NCBI GenBank assembly: GCA_048263775.1
Contig: JBLXDU010000004.1
Location: 186,001 to 250,000, forward strand
Source: UBA1479 sp048263775
GTDB lineage: Bacteria > Pseudomonadota > Alphaproteobacteria > Rhodospirillales > Casp-alpha2
Length of the DNA stretch: 64,000 bases
Direction of reading: 5' to 3'
Every line of letters begins with the position of its first letter. The stretch's first letter is position 1. The position numbers and the translations under genes are program-made. A model generated the notes under the pieces. That model searched no databases. It saw only the letters and a list, made by a program, of their open reading frames with translations, and had not been told where the DNA came from. Shown piece after piece: positions 52,873 to 61,262 of the stretch.

Positions 52873-53511
52873 ATGACGACCGGCGTAGAAAAACTTCTCG
52901 ATGGGTACCGCCGGTTTCGCACCGGCGCCTTTCAGGATTCCAAACCCCTGATCCAGGAACTGGTGGCCCAGGGCCAGCGGCCCCAGGTCGCGGTTATTGC
53001 GTGTTCGGATTCCCGGGTCGAACCCGCGACCCTGTTCCAGACCGATCCCGGCGATCTGTTCATGATCCGCAACGTCGCCAATCTGGTGCCGCCGTTGGAA
53101 GAAGACGGCAAGTTTCACGGCACCTCGGCGGCCCTTGAGTTCGCCGTGCTGGGCTTGAATGTGAAGCACGTCATCGTGCTGGGCCATGCCCATTGCGGCG
53201 GGGTCAAGGCGATGATGAACGCCGATACGGACGATGGGCAGTTCACCTTCGTCACCCATTGGGTCTCCATGCTGGCCGCCGCACATCGCCGCGTCCTGGC
53301 GACCATGGCCGGCGCCGACGAGGCGACCCGCACCCGGGTGTGCGAGCAGAACGCGGTGCTGGTCTCGCTCGAAAACCTGACGACCTTTCCCTGGGTCCGC
53401 GAACGGGTCGAGTCCGGCGACCTGCAGCTTCACGGTTGGTACATCGACATCGCCGAGGCGAAGCTGTCTGTCTACGACGGCGCCCAAGGCAAATTCGAAC
53501 CCGTCGGCTGA
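52873..53511 (+). CDS. Beta-class carbonic anhydrase
   Basis: A 212-residue beta-carbonic anhydrase interconverting CO2 and bicarbonate. Zinc ligands are visible: C44 in VIACSDSR, H105 and C108 in GHAHCGG, with the D46-R48 dyad beside C44. MIRNVANLVPP is a typical block. There is no signal peptide, so it is cytoplasmic. It follows typA by 23 nt and precedes ampG, all on the plus strand. Confidence 0.96.
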   Translation: MTTGVEKLLDGYRRFRTGAFQDSKPLIQELVAQGQRPQVAVIACSDSRVEPATLFQTDPGDLFMIRNVANLVPPLEEDGKFHGTSAALEFAVLGLNVKHVIVLGHAHCGGVKAMMNADTDDGQFTFVTHWVSMLAAAHRRVLATMAGADEATRTRVCEQNAVLVSLENLTTFPWVRERVESGDLQLHGWYIDIAEAKLSVYDGAQGKFEPVG

Positions 53512-53544
53512 GCGCCGCCGCGTGCGGGGCGGGGGAATAAGACC

Positions 53545-54807
53545 ATGAACCGGGCCCTGCGCCCCGGCTGGGCCGATGCCCTTAGGGGTCATGTCCGCCG
53601 CCCGGCGCTGATCCAGCTGTTCCTGGGATTTTCCAGCGGCCTGCCCTATCTCCTGGTGTTCTCCACCCTGTCGGCTTGGCTTCGGGAATCGGGGCTCAGC
53701 GTCGCCGCCATCGGCTGGTTCGCGCTGGCCGGCTCCGCCTATGTGTTCAAGCCCGCATGGGCGCCCGTGGTCAACCAGACGCCGATCCCCTATCTCACCC
53801 GCCGCTTCGGGCAGCGCCGGTCCTGGCTGTTGCTGTCGCAAGGTGCGGTGGCGCTGGCGATCCTGTTCCTCGGCACCTCCGACCCGGCGGCCAACTTGGC
53901 CCTGACGGCATTCTGGGCCGTGGTTCTGGCCGGTGCGTCCGCGACACAGGACATCGTCGCCGATGCCTACCGCATCGACTCGCTCGACCGTGCGCTGGAA
54001 GGCCCCGGCACGGCCAACTTCGTCAACGGCTACCGGGTCGGCGTGCTGGCGTCGGGTGCGGGGGCGCTGTTGATCGCCGACCAATGGGGCTGGCAGGCGG
54101 CCTATTGCGTGATGGCGGCACTGATGGCCGTGGGTCTCACGGCAACGCTCACCAGCCCCGAGCCGAAGCGCCCGCCCGCGCGCACGGACCAACCCTTCCG
54201 CGCCGCCCTGGTCGAACCGTTTCTGGATTTCATGACCCGGCGCAACTGGGCCATGGTGCTGGTCTTCATCACCCTGTTCCAATACGGGGAGGGCTTGCTC
54301 GGTGTGATGGCCAATCCGTTCTATCTGGATATCGGCTTCACCAAGACCGAAATCGCCCTGGTGACCAAGGCCTGGGGCTTCGCCATGAGCATCGCCGGTG
54401 CGATCATCGGCGGCATCCTGGTCGCCCGCTTCGGGCTGTTGCGGGCCTTGTTCACCTGCGGTGTCATGCAGGCCGCGGCCAATCTGGCCTTTGCCTGGCT
54501 GGCCGGTCAGGGGCCGTCGATCCCGGCGCTGACCGTGACCATCGCACTGGAAAACCTGACCTCGGCCATGGCCACGGCGGCCTTCGTCGCCTATCTGTCC
54601 GGGTTCTGCGACCGCGCCTACAGCGCCACGCAATACGCCCTGTTGTCGGCCTTCGCGGCCTTGGGGCGGAAGATCTTCGTCGCGGGCGGCGGCGAGGCGG
54701 CGCAGGCCTTGGGTTGGAAACTCTATTTCGTCGGCACCACCATGGCGGCGATCCCGGCTCTCTTGGTTCTGCTCTGGCTCATGAACCGGGACCGGCATTT
54801 CCGCTAA
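53545..54807 (+). CDS. ampG: Muropeptide MFS transporter AmpG
   Basis: A 420-residue major-facilitator protein with about 12 predicted helices. The N-terminal FLGFSSGLPYLLVFSTLSAWLRE and FALAGSAYVFKPAWAPVV are AmpG signatures. AmpG imports 1,6-anhydromuropeptides released by lytic transglycosylases such as MltA, encoded at 16.8 kb. Some alphaproteobacterial AmpG-like proteins have unknown substrates, so the match is by homology. The ribosome binding site is GGGGGAATAAG. Confidence 0.92.
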   Translation: MNRALRPGWADALRGHVRRPALIQLFLGFSSGLPYLLVFSTLSAWLRESGLSVAAIGWFALAGSAYVFKPAWAPVVNQTPIPYLTRRFGQRRSWLLLSQGAVALAILFLGTSDPAANLALTAFWAVVLAGASATQDIVADAYRIDSLDRALEGPGTANFVNGYRVGVLASGAGALLIADQWGWQAAYCVMAALMAVGLTATLTSPEPKRPPARTDQPFRAALVEPFLDFMTRRNWAMVLVFITLFQYGEGLLGVMANPFYLDIGFTKTEIALVTKAWGFAMSIAGAIIGGILVARFGLLRALFTCGVMQAAANLAFAWLAGQGPSIPALTVTIALENLTSAMATAAFVAYLSGFCDRAYSATQYALLSAFAALGRKIFVAGGGEAAQALGWKLYFVGTTMAAIPALLVLLWLMNRDRHFR

Positions 54808-54829
54808 TTGATCATCCCGCGCGGGTCAT

Positions 54830-54841
54830 TTTGTATACAAA
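54830..54841. promoter_or_regulatory. Palindromic operator candidate upstream of the PrpB-like gene
   Basis: TTTGTATACAAA is a perfect 12-bp palindrome 84 bp upstream of the chosen TTG start. It fits the TNGTNNNACNA-type operator of GntR/FadR-subfamily regulators. No such regulator gene is adjacent, so this is a motif-only call. Confidence 0.5.
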
Positions 54842-54924
54842 GTGCGGGACTCTTTTCGCAAAAGCGGCCAAAATCCGGGGCAATCAAAAACGCCAACCCA
54901 ACTCTATCCCGGAGGATCCATCTC

Positions 54925-55863
54925 TTGCGCGCCACCACCCAGCTTCGCCAGCTTCTCAAATCCAAGGAAACCCTGGTCGTTCCCGGCTGCTACGACGCCA
55001 TGTCCGCGAAGGTCATGGAACTGGTCGGTTTTCCCGCCGTCTACATGACCGGCTACGGCACCTCCCTTGCCCTGCTCGGCATGCCCGACGCGGGCCTGGC
55101 GACGATGACGGAAATGCATCTCAACGCGCGCTACATGGCGAACGCGGTGAAGGTGCCGTTGATCGCCGATGCGGACAACGGCTATGGCAACGCCATCAAT
55201 GTGATCCGCTGCGTGCGTGAATACATTCAGACGGGGGCGGCGGCGATCCATATCGAGGACCAGGCCATCCCCAAGCGCTGCGGCCATGTCGCCGGGCGGC
55301 GGGTGATTCCCATGGCGGAAGCGGTCGGCAAATACCGCGCGGCGGCCGATGTCCGGGACGAACTTGATCCCGATTTCGTGCTGATCGCGCGCACGGACGC
55401 CCGGGGCGCCCATGGCGGCGACCTGGACATCGCCATCGAACGCGCCAACGCCTACTTGGAAGCCGGCGCCGACATCGCCTTCGTCGAAGGCCCGACCACG
55501 CGGGAAGAGGTCGAACGCATCTGCAAGGAAGTGAACGGCCCGATCCTCTACAATCAGACCGGCGTGTCGCCGCGCTTTACCTCCGACGAGATGACGGCGC
55601 TCGGCATCGCCCTGACCATTCTGCCGGGGGCCGCCCACCGGGCGACCCTGAAGGCCCTCTATTCCTTCGCCGCCGACATGAAGGAACGGGGCCCCATGGT
55701 CGAGGCCGAACTGTTCGATTCCCTGAAAGGCCACCCGGTCGGCGACTTCCACACCTTCGCCGGCTTCGATCAGATCATAAAATGGGAAGAGGCCTATATG
55801 GACGAAGCGGAACTGGAGAAATACCAGGATTCCGTAGGCTTTCAGCCGGGCAGCAAAAACTGA
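54925..55863 (+). CDS. Isocitrate lyase/PEP mutase-family enzyme, methylisocitrate-lyase-like
   Basis: A 312-residue (beta-alpha)8 enzyme. It has LVVPGCYDAMSAKVMELVGFPAVYMTGYG, the metal-site DADNGYGNAINV, and the catalytic loop IEDQAIPKRCGHVAGRRV, where the KRCGH cysteine matches lyase members such as PrpB. LIARTDARGAHG is also conserved. Its substrate could be methylisocitrate, dimethylmalate or a similar compound; no prpC or prpD is nearby. The TTG start at 54925 has GGAGG nine bases upstream, which decides it over a longer frame. Confidence 0.88.
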   Translation: MRATTQLRQLLKSKETLVVPGCYDAMSAKVMELVGFPAVYMTGYGTSLALLGMPDAGLATMTEMHLNARYMANAVKVPLIADADNGYGNAINVIRCVREYIQTGAAAIHIEDQAIPKRCGHVAGRRVIPMAEAVGKYRAAADVRDELDPDFVLIARTDARGAHGGDLDIAIERANAYLEAGADIAFVEGPTTREEVERICKEVNGPILYNQTGVSPRFTSDEMTALGIALTILPGAAHRATLKALYSFAADMKERGPMVEAELFDSLKGHPVGDFHTFAGFDQIIKWEEAYMDEAELEKYQDSVGFQPGSKN

Positions 55864-55910
55864 TCACCGGGCATCCGGCGCGAAAGTCGTTTTGCGTATA
55901 AACGCGATAA

Positions 55911-57635
55911 TTAGTCCGCTGCGGCCGCGACCGTTTCGCCGCGCACCTTGGCGAGGGCGGCATCGATGGTCGTCTCGAAGGTGACCAGGGGCGGCGTGAT
56001 CTCGTGATTGGTCAGGTCGCGGCGCACGCTTTCCGATACGCCGGACAGGATCACGGCGACGCCTTGGCGCTGCGCCTTCTTGGCCAAGCCGTCGATGGTG
56101 TTGGCCGCCGTCGAATCCAGGAACGGCACGGCGGCCAGATCGATGATCAGGGCCTTATGGGTGTCGGAAATGCGCTCCAGCACCGAGCCGATGGACGCCG
56201 CCGCCCCGAAGAAGAAGGCGCCGACGATGCGGTAGACGACGACGTCCGGGTCGGAAGCATCGTCCTCGTCGTAGGGTTTGCGGTCGCCGTTGGCGTCGTC
56301 GGCCTTGTCTTCGGCGACGAAGGGCTGGTGGGTCTCGACCGCCGTGGTCTTCGACATGCGATGGATGAACAGCACCGAGCCCAAGGCGAAGCCGACGACG
56401 ATGGCTTCCGTGAGGTCGCGGAAGATGGTCAGACCCAGGGTCGCAAGCAGCACCAGGGCATCGCCGCGCGACGCGCGGATCAGGGTCGCGAAGGCGTGCT
56501 TTTCGATCATCTTCCAGGCGACGATGGCGAGCACCCCGGCCAGACTGGCAAGCGGGATATAGGCCGCGAGCGGCGCCGCCACCAGAATGAAGCCCAGCAG
56601 GAACAGGGAATGCATGATCCCGGCGATGGGGCCGTGGGCGCCGGCACGCACGTTGGTCGCCGTGCGCGCGATGGTGCCGGTGACACAGATGCCGCCGAAC
56701 AGCCCGGAGCCGATATTGGCGATCCCCTGCGCCACCAGTTCGCAGTTGGAGCGGTGCCGCCGCCCGGTCATGCCGTCGGCGACCACGGCCGAGAGCAGGG
56801 ATTCGATGGCGCCCAGCAGGGCGAAGGCCACCGCATTGGGAAGCACGGCCTGAACTTTGATCCAGGTCACGTCGGGAAGGGCCGGCAGCGGCACGCCCTG
56901 GGGGATGCCGCCGAAGCGGGTGCCGATGGTTTCGACCGGCAGGTTGAGAACGCCGGTTGCCAGGGCCGCCCCGGCGACCGCGATCAACATGCCGGGCCAG
57001 CGCGGCAGGAAGCGGGAGACGAAGGCGATCACCCCGACCGTGCCGGCGGACAGGGCGAGGGCCGCGCCGTTAAGGGTCGACAGCCCGCCCCACAACACGG
57101 GCAGCTTTTCCAAGAGGGGGCCCGGTTCAGGCACGGCCAGCGTCAGGCCCAGTAGGTCACGGACCTGGCTGGCGAAGATGATGACGGCGATCCCGGCCGT
57201 GAACCCCACGGTCACCGGATAGGGAATGAACTTGATATAGGTGCCGAGCCTGAGCGCCCCCACGCCGGTCAGGATCACGCCCGCCAGAAGGGTCGCCAGG
57301 ATCAGGCCGTCCATGCCGTGCTGATGCACCGTGCCGGCGACCAGCACGATGAAGGCGCCGGCCGGGCCGCCGATCTGAAACCGGCTGCCGCCCAGCAGTG
57401 AGACGAAAAACCCGCCGATGATGGCGGTGTAAAGGCCCTGCGCCGGGGTCGCGCCCGAGGCGATGGCGATGGCCATGGACAGGGGCAGGGCGACGATGGC
57501 GACGGTCAGGCCGGCGACAGCGTCGGCGCGCAGATTGGCGAGGCTGTAACCTTCGCGCAGCACCGTCACCAGCTTGGGCGTGAACAGGTCGGCAGCGGAT
57601 GCGGGGGCTGCGGACCCGGTGGTTTTCAGGGGCAT
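55911..57635 (-). CDS. SulP family anion transporter with STAS domain
   Basis: A 574-residue transporter with 12-14 predicted helices and a C-terminal STAS domain at about 455-560. The N-terminal segment LADAVAGLTVAIVALPLSMAIAIASG-like sequence and FIVLVAGTVHQHG, then SLFLLGFILVAAPLAAYIPLASLAGVLAIVAWKMIE are SulP-like. A hydrophilic acidic insert (ADDANGDRKPYDEDDASDPD) precedes STAS. SulP members move sulfate, bicarbonate or dicarboxylates; the substrate is not clear. It is divergent from ppa. Confidence 0.92.
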   Translation of the reverse strand: MPLKTTGSAAPASAADLFTPKLVTVLREGYSLANLRADAVAGLTVAIVALPLSMAIAIASGATPAQGLYTAIIGGFFVSLLGGSRFQIGGPAGAFIVLVAGTVHQHGMDGLILATLLAGVILTGVGALRLGTYIKFIPYPVTVGFTAGIAVIIFASQVRDLLGLTLAVPEPGPLLEKLPVLWGGLSTLNGAALALSAGTVGVIAFVSRFLPRWPGMLIAVAGAALATGVLNLPVETIGTRFGGIPQGVPLPALPDVTWIKVQAVLPNAVAFALLGAIESLLSAVVADGMTGRRHRSNCELVAQGIANIGSGLFGGICVTGTIARTATNVRAGAHGPIAGIMHSLFLLGFILVAAPLAAYIPLASLAGVLAIVAWKMIEKHAFATLIRASRGDALVLLATLGLTIFRDLTEAIVVGFALGSVLFIHRMSKTTAVETHQPFVAEDKADDANGDRKPYDEDDASDPDVVVYRIVGAFFFGAAASIGSVLERISDTHKALIIDLAAVPFLDSTAANTIDGLAKKAQRQGVAVILSGVSESVRRDLTNHEITPPLVTFETTIDAALAKVRGETVAAAAD

Positions 57636-57794
57636 GGAGGTACGGCAATCTTCTGTGCAAAGGTGGGAAAGCACAGTTTTTTGCAGTAAAATAGACGACG
57701 GGTCAAGAGGGCCTTAGAAATTACGCTTGCGTTGGTGTTGTAGAAGCTTTGGATCGCGGCCCTTCGGGGCGGTACGCGGACGGCAACCAGGGGT

Positions 57795-57823
57795 TTGCCT
57801 TTTGTTGCACTGCAACATATACT
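57795..57823 (+). promoter_or_regulatory. Putative sigma-70 promoter of ppa with internal palindrome
   Basis: -35 TTGCCT (57795-57800), 17-nt spacer, -10 TATACT (57818-57823, 5 of 6). A perfect inverted repeat, GTTGCA C TGCAAC (57804-57816), sits inside the spacer and could bind a regulator. Confidence 0.55.
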
Positions 57824-57869
57824 CCGGCCCCTCTTGAACGGCGCGACCTGGCCAAGGAAGGGCAACGCG

Positions 57870-58403
57870 ATGAACATGGACAAAATCCCGGTCGGTGAAA
57901 ACCCGCCCTACGACGTCAACGTCATCATCGAAATCCCCATGGGGGGCAATCCGGTGAAGTACGAGCTGGATAAGGAATCTGGGGCGATGTATGTCGACCG
58001 CTTCCTGCATACGGCCATGTACTATCCGTCCAATTACGGCTTTATCCCCCATACCCTGTCCGACGACGGCGATCCCACGGACGCCATGGTCCTGGGTCAG
58101 GTGCCGGTGCAGCCGGGGGTCATCATCCGCTCGCGGCCCATCGGTGTGCTGATGATGGAAGACGAAGGCGGGCTGGACGAAAAGATCCTCTGCGTGCCCG
58201 TCGACGACCTGCATCCCTATTACGGCAACGTCGGCAGCTACCGCGACCTGCGCCCGGTAATGCTCGATCAGATCGCCCATTTCTTTGAACACTACAAGGA
58301 TCTGGAACGCGGCAAATGGGCTAAGATCAAGGGCTGGGGCGAAGCCGAACAGGCCATGGACCTGATCCGTGAAGCCATGGACCGGGCGAAGGCCAAGTCG
58401 TGA
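57870..58403 (+). CDS. ppa: Inorganic pyrophosphatase, family I
   Basis: A 177-residue type I pyrophosphatase. NVIIEIPMGGNPVKYELDKESG, MYYPSNYGFIPHTLSDDGDPTDAMVL with the acidic metal-binding residues, and DEKILCVPVDD are diagnostic. It hydrolyses PPi from nucleotide and protein synthesis. The AAGGAAGGGCAACGCG leader precedes the ATG at 57870. It is divergent from the SulP gene and convergent with maeB. Confidence 0.97.
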   Translation: MNMDKIPVGENPPYDVNVIIEIPMGGNPVKYELDKESGAMYVDRFLHTAMYYPSNYGFIPHTLSDDGDPTDAMVLGQVPVQPGVIIRSRPIGVLMMEDEGGLDEKILCVPVDDLHPYYGNVGSYRDLRPVMLDQIAHFFEHYKDLERGKWAKIKGWGEAEQAMDLIREAMDRAKAKS

Positions 58404-58431
58404 TCTCCGCCGCCTCCCGGCGCACCTGACG

Positions 58432-58465
58432 AAAAAGAAGGCGGGCCCTTAAGAGCACCGCCTTC
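58432..58465 (-). terminator. Rho-independent terminator for maeB
   Basis: Perfect 8-bp stem GAAGGCGG (58437-58444) and CCGCCTTC (58458-58465). On the minus strand the hairpin is followed by TTTTTC (58432-58436), fitting an intrinsic terminator for maeB, whose stop is about 140 nt upstream. A second hairpin GCCGCTG/CAGCGGC (58475-58496) lies between them. Confidence 0.7.
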
Positions 58466-58607
58466 AAGGAAGAAGCCGCTGACAAAACCCAGCGGCGGGG
58501 GGTGTGGCGGCGTGACCGCACGCGTCTGATGTCGGAGGTTAGCCAGCGCCGACGACAGACCAATGACCGGCCCGTGACGCCTCCGTGACTCCTTTATGGA
58601 AAGCGGA

Positions 58608-60878
58608 TCAGCCGACGTTGGCCTGATGCGCCGTCAGCACCGCCATGGTCGAGATGTCGGAGGCCGAGGCATCCATCTGCACCACCTGGGCGGGCTTGGC
58701 AAAGCCCAGCAGGATCGGCCCCAGCACCGTTGCCCCGCCGACCGCCGACAGCAGGCGCGCCGAAATGCGCGACGAATGCAGGCCCGGCATGACCAGCACG
58801 TTGGCCGGCCCGGACAGGCGGCAGAACGGATAGTTGGCCATCAGGTCCGGGTTCAGCGCCACCCCGGCGCTCATTTCCCCGTCGTATTCGAAAGCCACGT
58901 CGCGGCGGTCGAGCACGCCGATGGCGTCGCGCATGGTTTCCGCATGGGGCAGGTCCGGGTTGCCGAAGTTGGCGAAGGAGATCATGGCGACGCGCGGCTC
59001 ATGCCCCATGGCCCGGGCGACCATCGCACCCCCTTCGGCGAAATCGGCGAGCAGGTCCGGCGAAGGCGCGACGTTGACCGCCGTATCGGTGATGAACAGC
59101 GCCCGCCCGTCCTTGGTCAGCACGATGGACACGCCGAACACCGGCTTGCCGCCGCCGACCTCGAGCACCCGCGAGATGTCCTTCAACGACACCATGTAAT
59201 GGCGCGTCAGGCCGGTGACCATGCCGTCGGCGTCGCCGGCTTCGACCATGCAGGCGGCGAACACGTTGCGGTTGTTGTTGACCCGGCGCTGAGCGTCGCG
59301 ACGCAATGCACCCCGGCGCTGCTCCTTGCGGTAGAGGGTTTCCGTATAGGCTTCGTTCTTGGCCGACAGTTTCGCGTTGGCGATCTCGATGCCGTCGGGG
59401 GCGGGCAGGCCCAGGTCGGCGATCTTGGCCTTGATGGCGTCCTCGCGGCCGACCAGGATCGGCGTGCCGTAGCCCTGGTTAAAGAACGAATAGGCGGCGC
59501 GGATGACTTTCTCTTCCTCGCCCTCGGCGAACACGATGCGTTTCGGCTTGGCGCGGACCTGATCGAAGATGGCCTGCAGGGACCCCGCCGTGGGGTCGAG
59601 CCGCGCCGCCAGTTCGCCCGCATAGGCGTCCATGTCGGCGATCGGCTTTTGCGCGACGCCTGAATCCATGGCCGCCTGGGCAACGGCCTTGGGCACGGCC
59701 CAGATCAGGCGCGGATCGAAGGGGGTCGGGATCAGATAGTCGCGGCCGTAACTGAGGCGCGATCCCGAATAGGCGGCATCGACCTCGTCCGGCACGTCCT
59801 GACGGGCCAGATCGGCCAGCGCCTTGGCGGCCGCGATCTTCATCTCTTCGTTGATGGTGCTGGCGCGCACGTCCAAGGCCCCCCGGAAGATATAGGGGAA
59901 GCCCAAAACGTTGTTGATCTGGTTCGGGTAATCGGACCGTCCCGTAGCGATGATCGCGTCGTCGCGGACTTCCCGCACCTCCTCGGGCCAGATTTCCGGC
60001 ACCGGATTGGCCATGGCGAAAATCAGGGGATTGGGCGCCATGGCCGCGATCATTTCCTTCTTCACCGTGTCGGGGCCGGACAGGCCGACGAACACGTCGG
60101 CCCCCTTCAGGGCGTCGGCCAGGGTGCGGGCATCGGTCTTCACCGCATGTTTGGACTTCCACTGGTTCATGCCCTCGGTGCGGCCTTCGTAAATCACGCC
60201 CTTGGAATCACAGAGCGTCACCTGATTGGCCGGCAGACCCATGGATTGAAACAACTCAACGCAGGCGATGGAGGCCGCACCGGCGCCGTTGACCACCATG
60301 TGCACGTCCTTGATGTCGCGCCCGGTCAGGTGCAGGCCGTTGATCAGCCCCGCCGCCGTGATGATCGCCGTGCCGTGCTGGTCGTCGTGGAACACGGGAA
60401 TGTCCAACAGTTCCTTCAGGCGCTCCTCGATGATGAAGCATTCGGGGGCCTTGATGTCTTCCAGGTTGATGCCGCCGAAGGCCTTGCCCAGATAGCGCAC
60501 GCAGTTGACGAACTCGTCCACGTCTTCGGTGTTGAGCTCAAGATCGATGCCGTCAATGTCGGCGAAACGCTTGAACAGGACCGCCTTGCCCTCCATCACC
60601 GGGGTCGCCGCCGCCGCCCCGATATTGCCGAGCCCCAGCACCGCCGTGCCGTTGGAAATGATGGCGACCTTGTTGCCGCGTGCCGTGTATTCGTAGCCCT
60701 TGGTCTCGTCCTTTTGGATTTCCAGGCAGGGTGCCGCGACGCCCGGCGAATAGGCCAGGGTCAGGTCGCGCTGGGTGGTCAGCGGCTTGGTCGCCGATAT
60801 CTCCATCTTGCCCGGGCGGCCCATGGCGTGCATGCGCAGCGCGTCCTGGTACATCATGTCGTCGGCTTGTTTTTTCAT
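58608..60878 (-). CDS. maeB: NADP-dependent malic enzyme with phosphotransacetylase-like domain
   Basis: A 756-residue MaeB-type protein. The N-terminal malic enzyme domain (~1-430) has LTLAYSPGVAAPCLEIQKD, IPVFHDDQHGTAIITAAGLING with the metal-binding residues, and VVNGAGAASIACVELFQSMG for NADP. The C-terminal ~330 residues are phosphate-acetyltransferase-like (RIVFAEGEEEKVIRAA, GMVTGLTRHY). It decarboxylates malate to pyruvate; the second domain is thought to regulate activity. The ATG at 60878 was chosen over a TTG at 60899. Leader and promoter are at 61060-61087. Confidence 0.96.
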   Translation of the reverse strand: MKKQADDMMYQDALRMHAMGRPGKMEISATKPLTTQRDLTLAYSPGVAAPCLEIQKDETKGYEYTARGNKVAIISNGTAVLGLGNIGAAAATPVMEGKAVLFKRFADIDGIDLELNTEDVDEFVNCVRYLGKAFGGINLEDIKAPECFIIEERLKELLDIPVFHDDQHGTAIITAAGLINGLHLTGRDIKDVHMVVNGAGAASIACVELFQSMGLPANQVTLCDSKGVIYEGRTEGMNQWKSKHAVKTDARTLADALKGADVFVGLSGPDTVKKEMIAAMAPNPLIFAMANPVPEIWPEEVREVRDDAIIATGRSDYPNQINNVLGFPYIFRGALDVRASTINEEMKIAAAKALADLARQDVPDEVDAAYSGSRLSYGRDYLIPTPFDPRLIWAVPKAVAQAAMDSGVAQKPIADMDAYAGELAARLDPTAGSLQAIFDQVRAKPKRIVFAEGEEEKVIRAAYSFFNQGYGTPILVGREDAIKAKIADLGLPAPDGIEIANAKLSAKNEAYTETLYRKEQRRGALRRDAQRRVNNNRNVFAACMVEAGDADGMVTGLTRHYMVSLKDISRVLEVGGGKPVFGVSIVLTKDGRALFITDTAVNVAPSPDLLADFAEGGAMVARAMGHEPRVAMISFANFGNPDLPHAETMRDAIGVLDRRDVAFEYDGEMSAGVALNPDLMANYPFCRLSGPANVLVMPGLHSSRISARLLSAVGGATVLGPILLGFAKPAQVVQMDASASDISTMAVLTAHQANVG

Positions 60879-61262
60879 GGTGATGGTGTCTCTTCCCAAT
60901 TGGTCGTGCCGCCGCGTTCATCCGGCGTGCGTCGGGCCCTGACGCCAGCCCGCGGGGACGGCGGCCGAGGGCCGGTTCGGTTTCGTTTGGACGGTGGCGG
61001 CGGCCCAAGTTCCGCCGCGGTTACCCAGAGTGCTCCTTGATCGTGTGGTCTTCGTTCGGTTTATACGAAACTAAATTACATTTGCAAGACGAAATTTGAA
61101 AGTATCGTATTTATTTGATCCTGCAAAGCCAAGATTACCCGGTCGGTTTTCGCCAGATTTCCACAAGCCGCCCCCTGCCTTCCCTTGCGTCCGCCGGTGC
61201 CAAATGTGGTAGGCTCCCCTCATCCTGGGCGCTGTAGTGAACATAATTAAATCAGGCGAGTT
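60879..61262. other. Divergent intergenic region between maeB and mutS
   Basis: 384 nt without a gene. The segment 61040-61120 is AT-rich. It contains the maeB promoter and probably the mutS promoter; I could not settle the latter. The maeB mRNA would have a leader of about 180 nt. The rest is GC-rich with no reading frame with a ribosome binding site. Confidence 0.6.
61060..61087 (-). promoter_or_regulatory. Putative sigma-70 promoter of maeB
   Basis: On the minus strand, -35 TTGCAA (61082-61087), 16-nt spacer, -10 TATAAA (61060-61065, 5 of 6). It lies in the AT-rich centre of the maeB-mutS gap. Confidence 0.6.

Noticed and set aside
52846..54798. 650-codon minus-strand frame opposite the carbonic anhydrase and ampG genes
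   Set aside because: It is antisense to two genes with clear family motifs, and its translation is low-complexity in glycine, arginine and glutamine.
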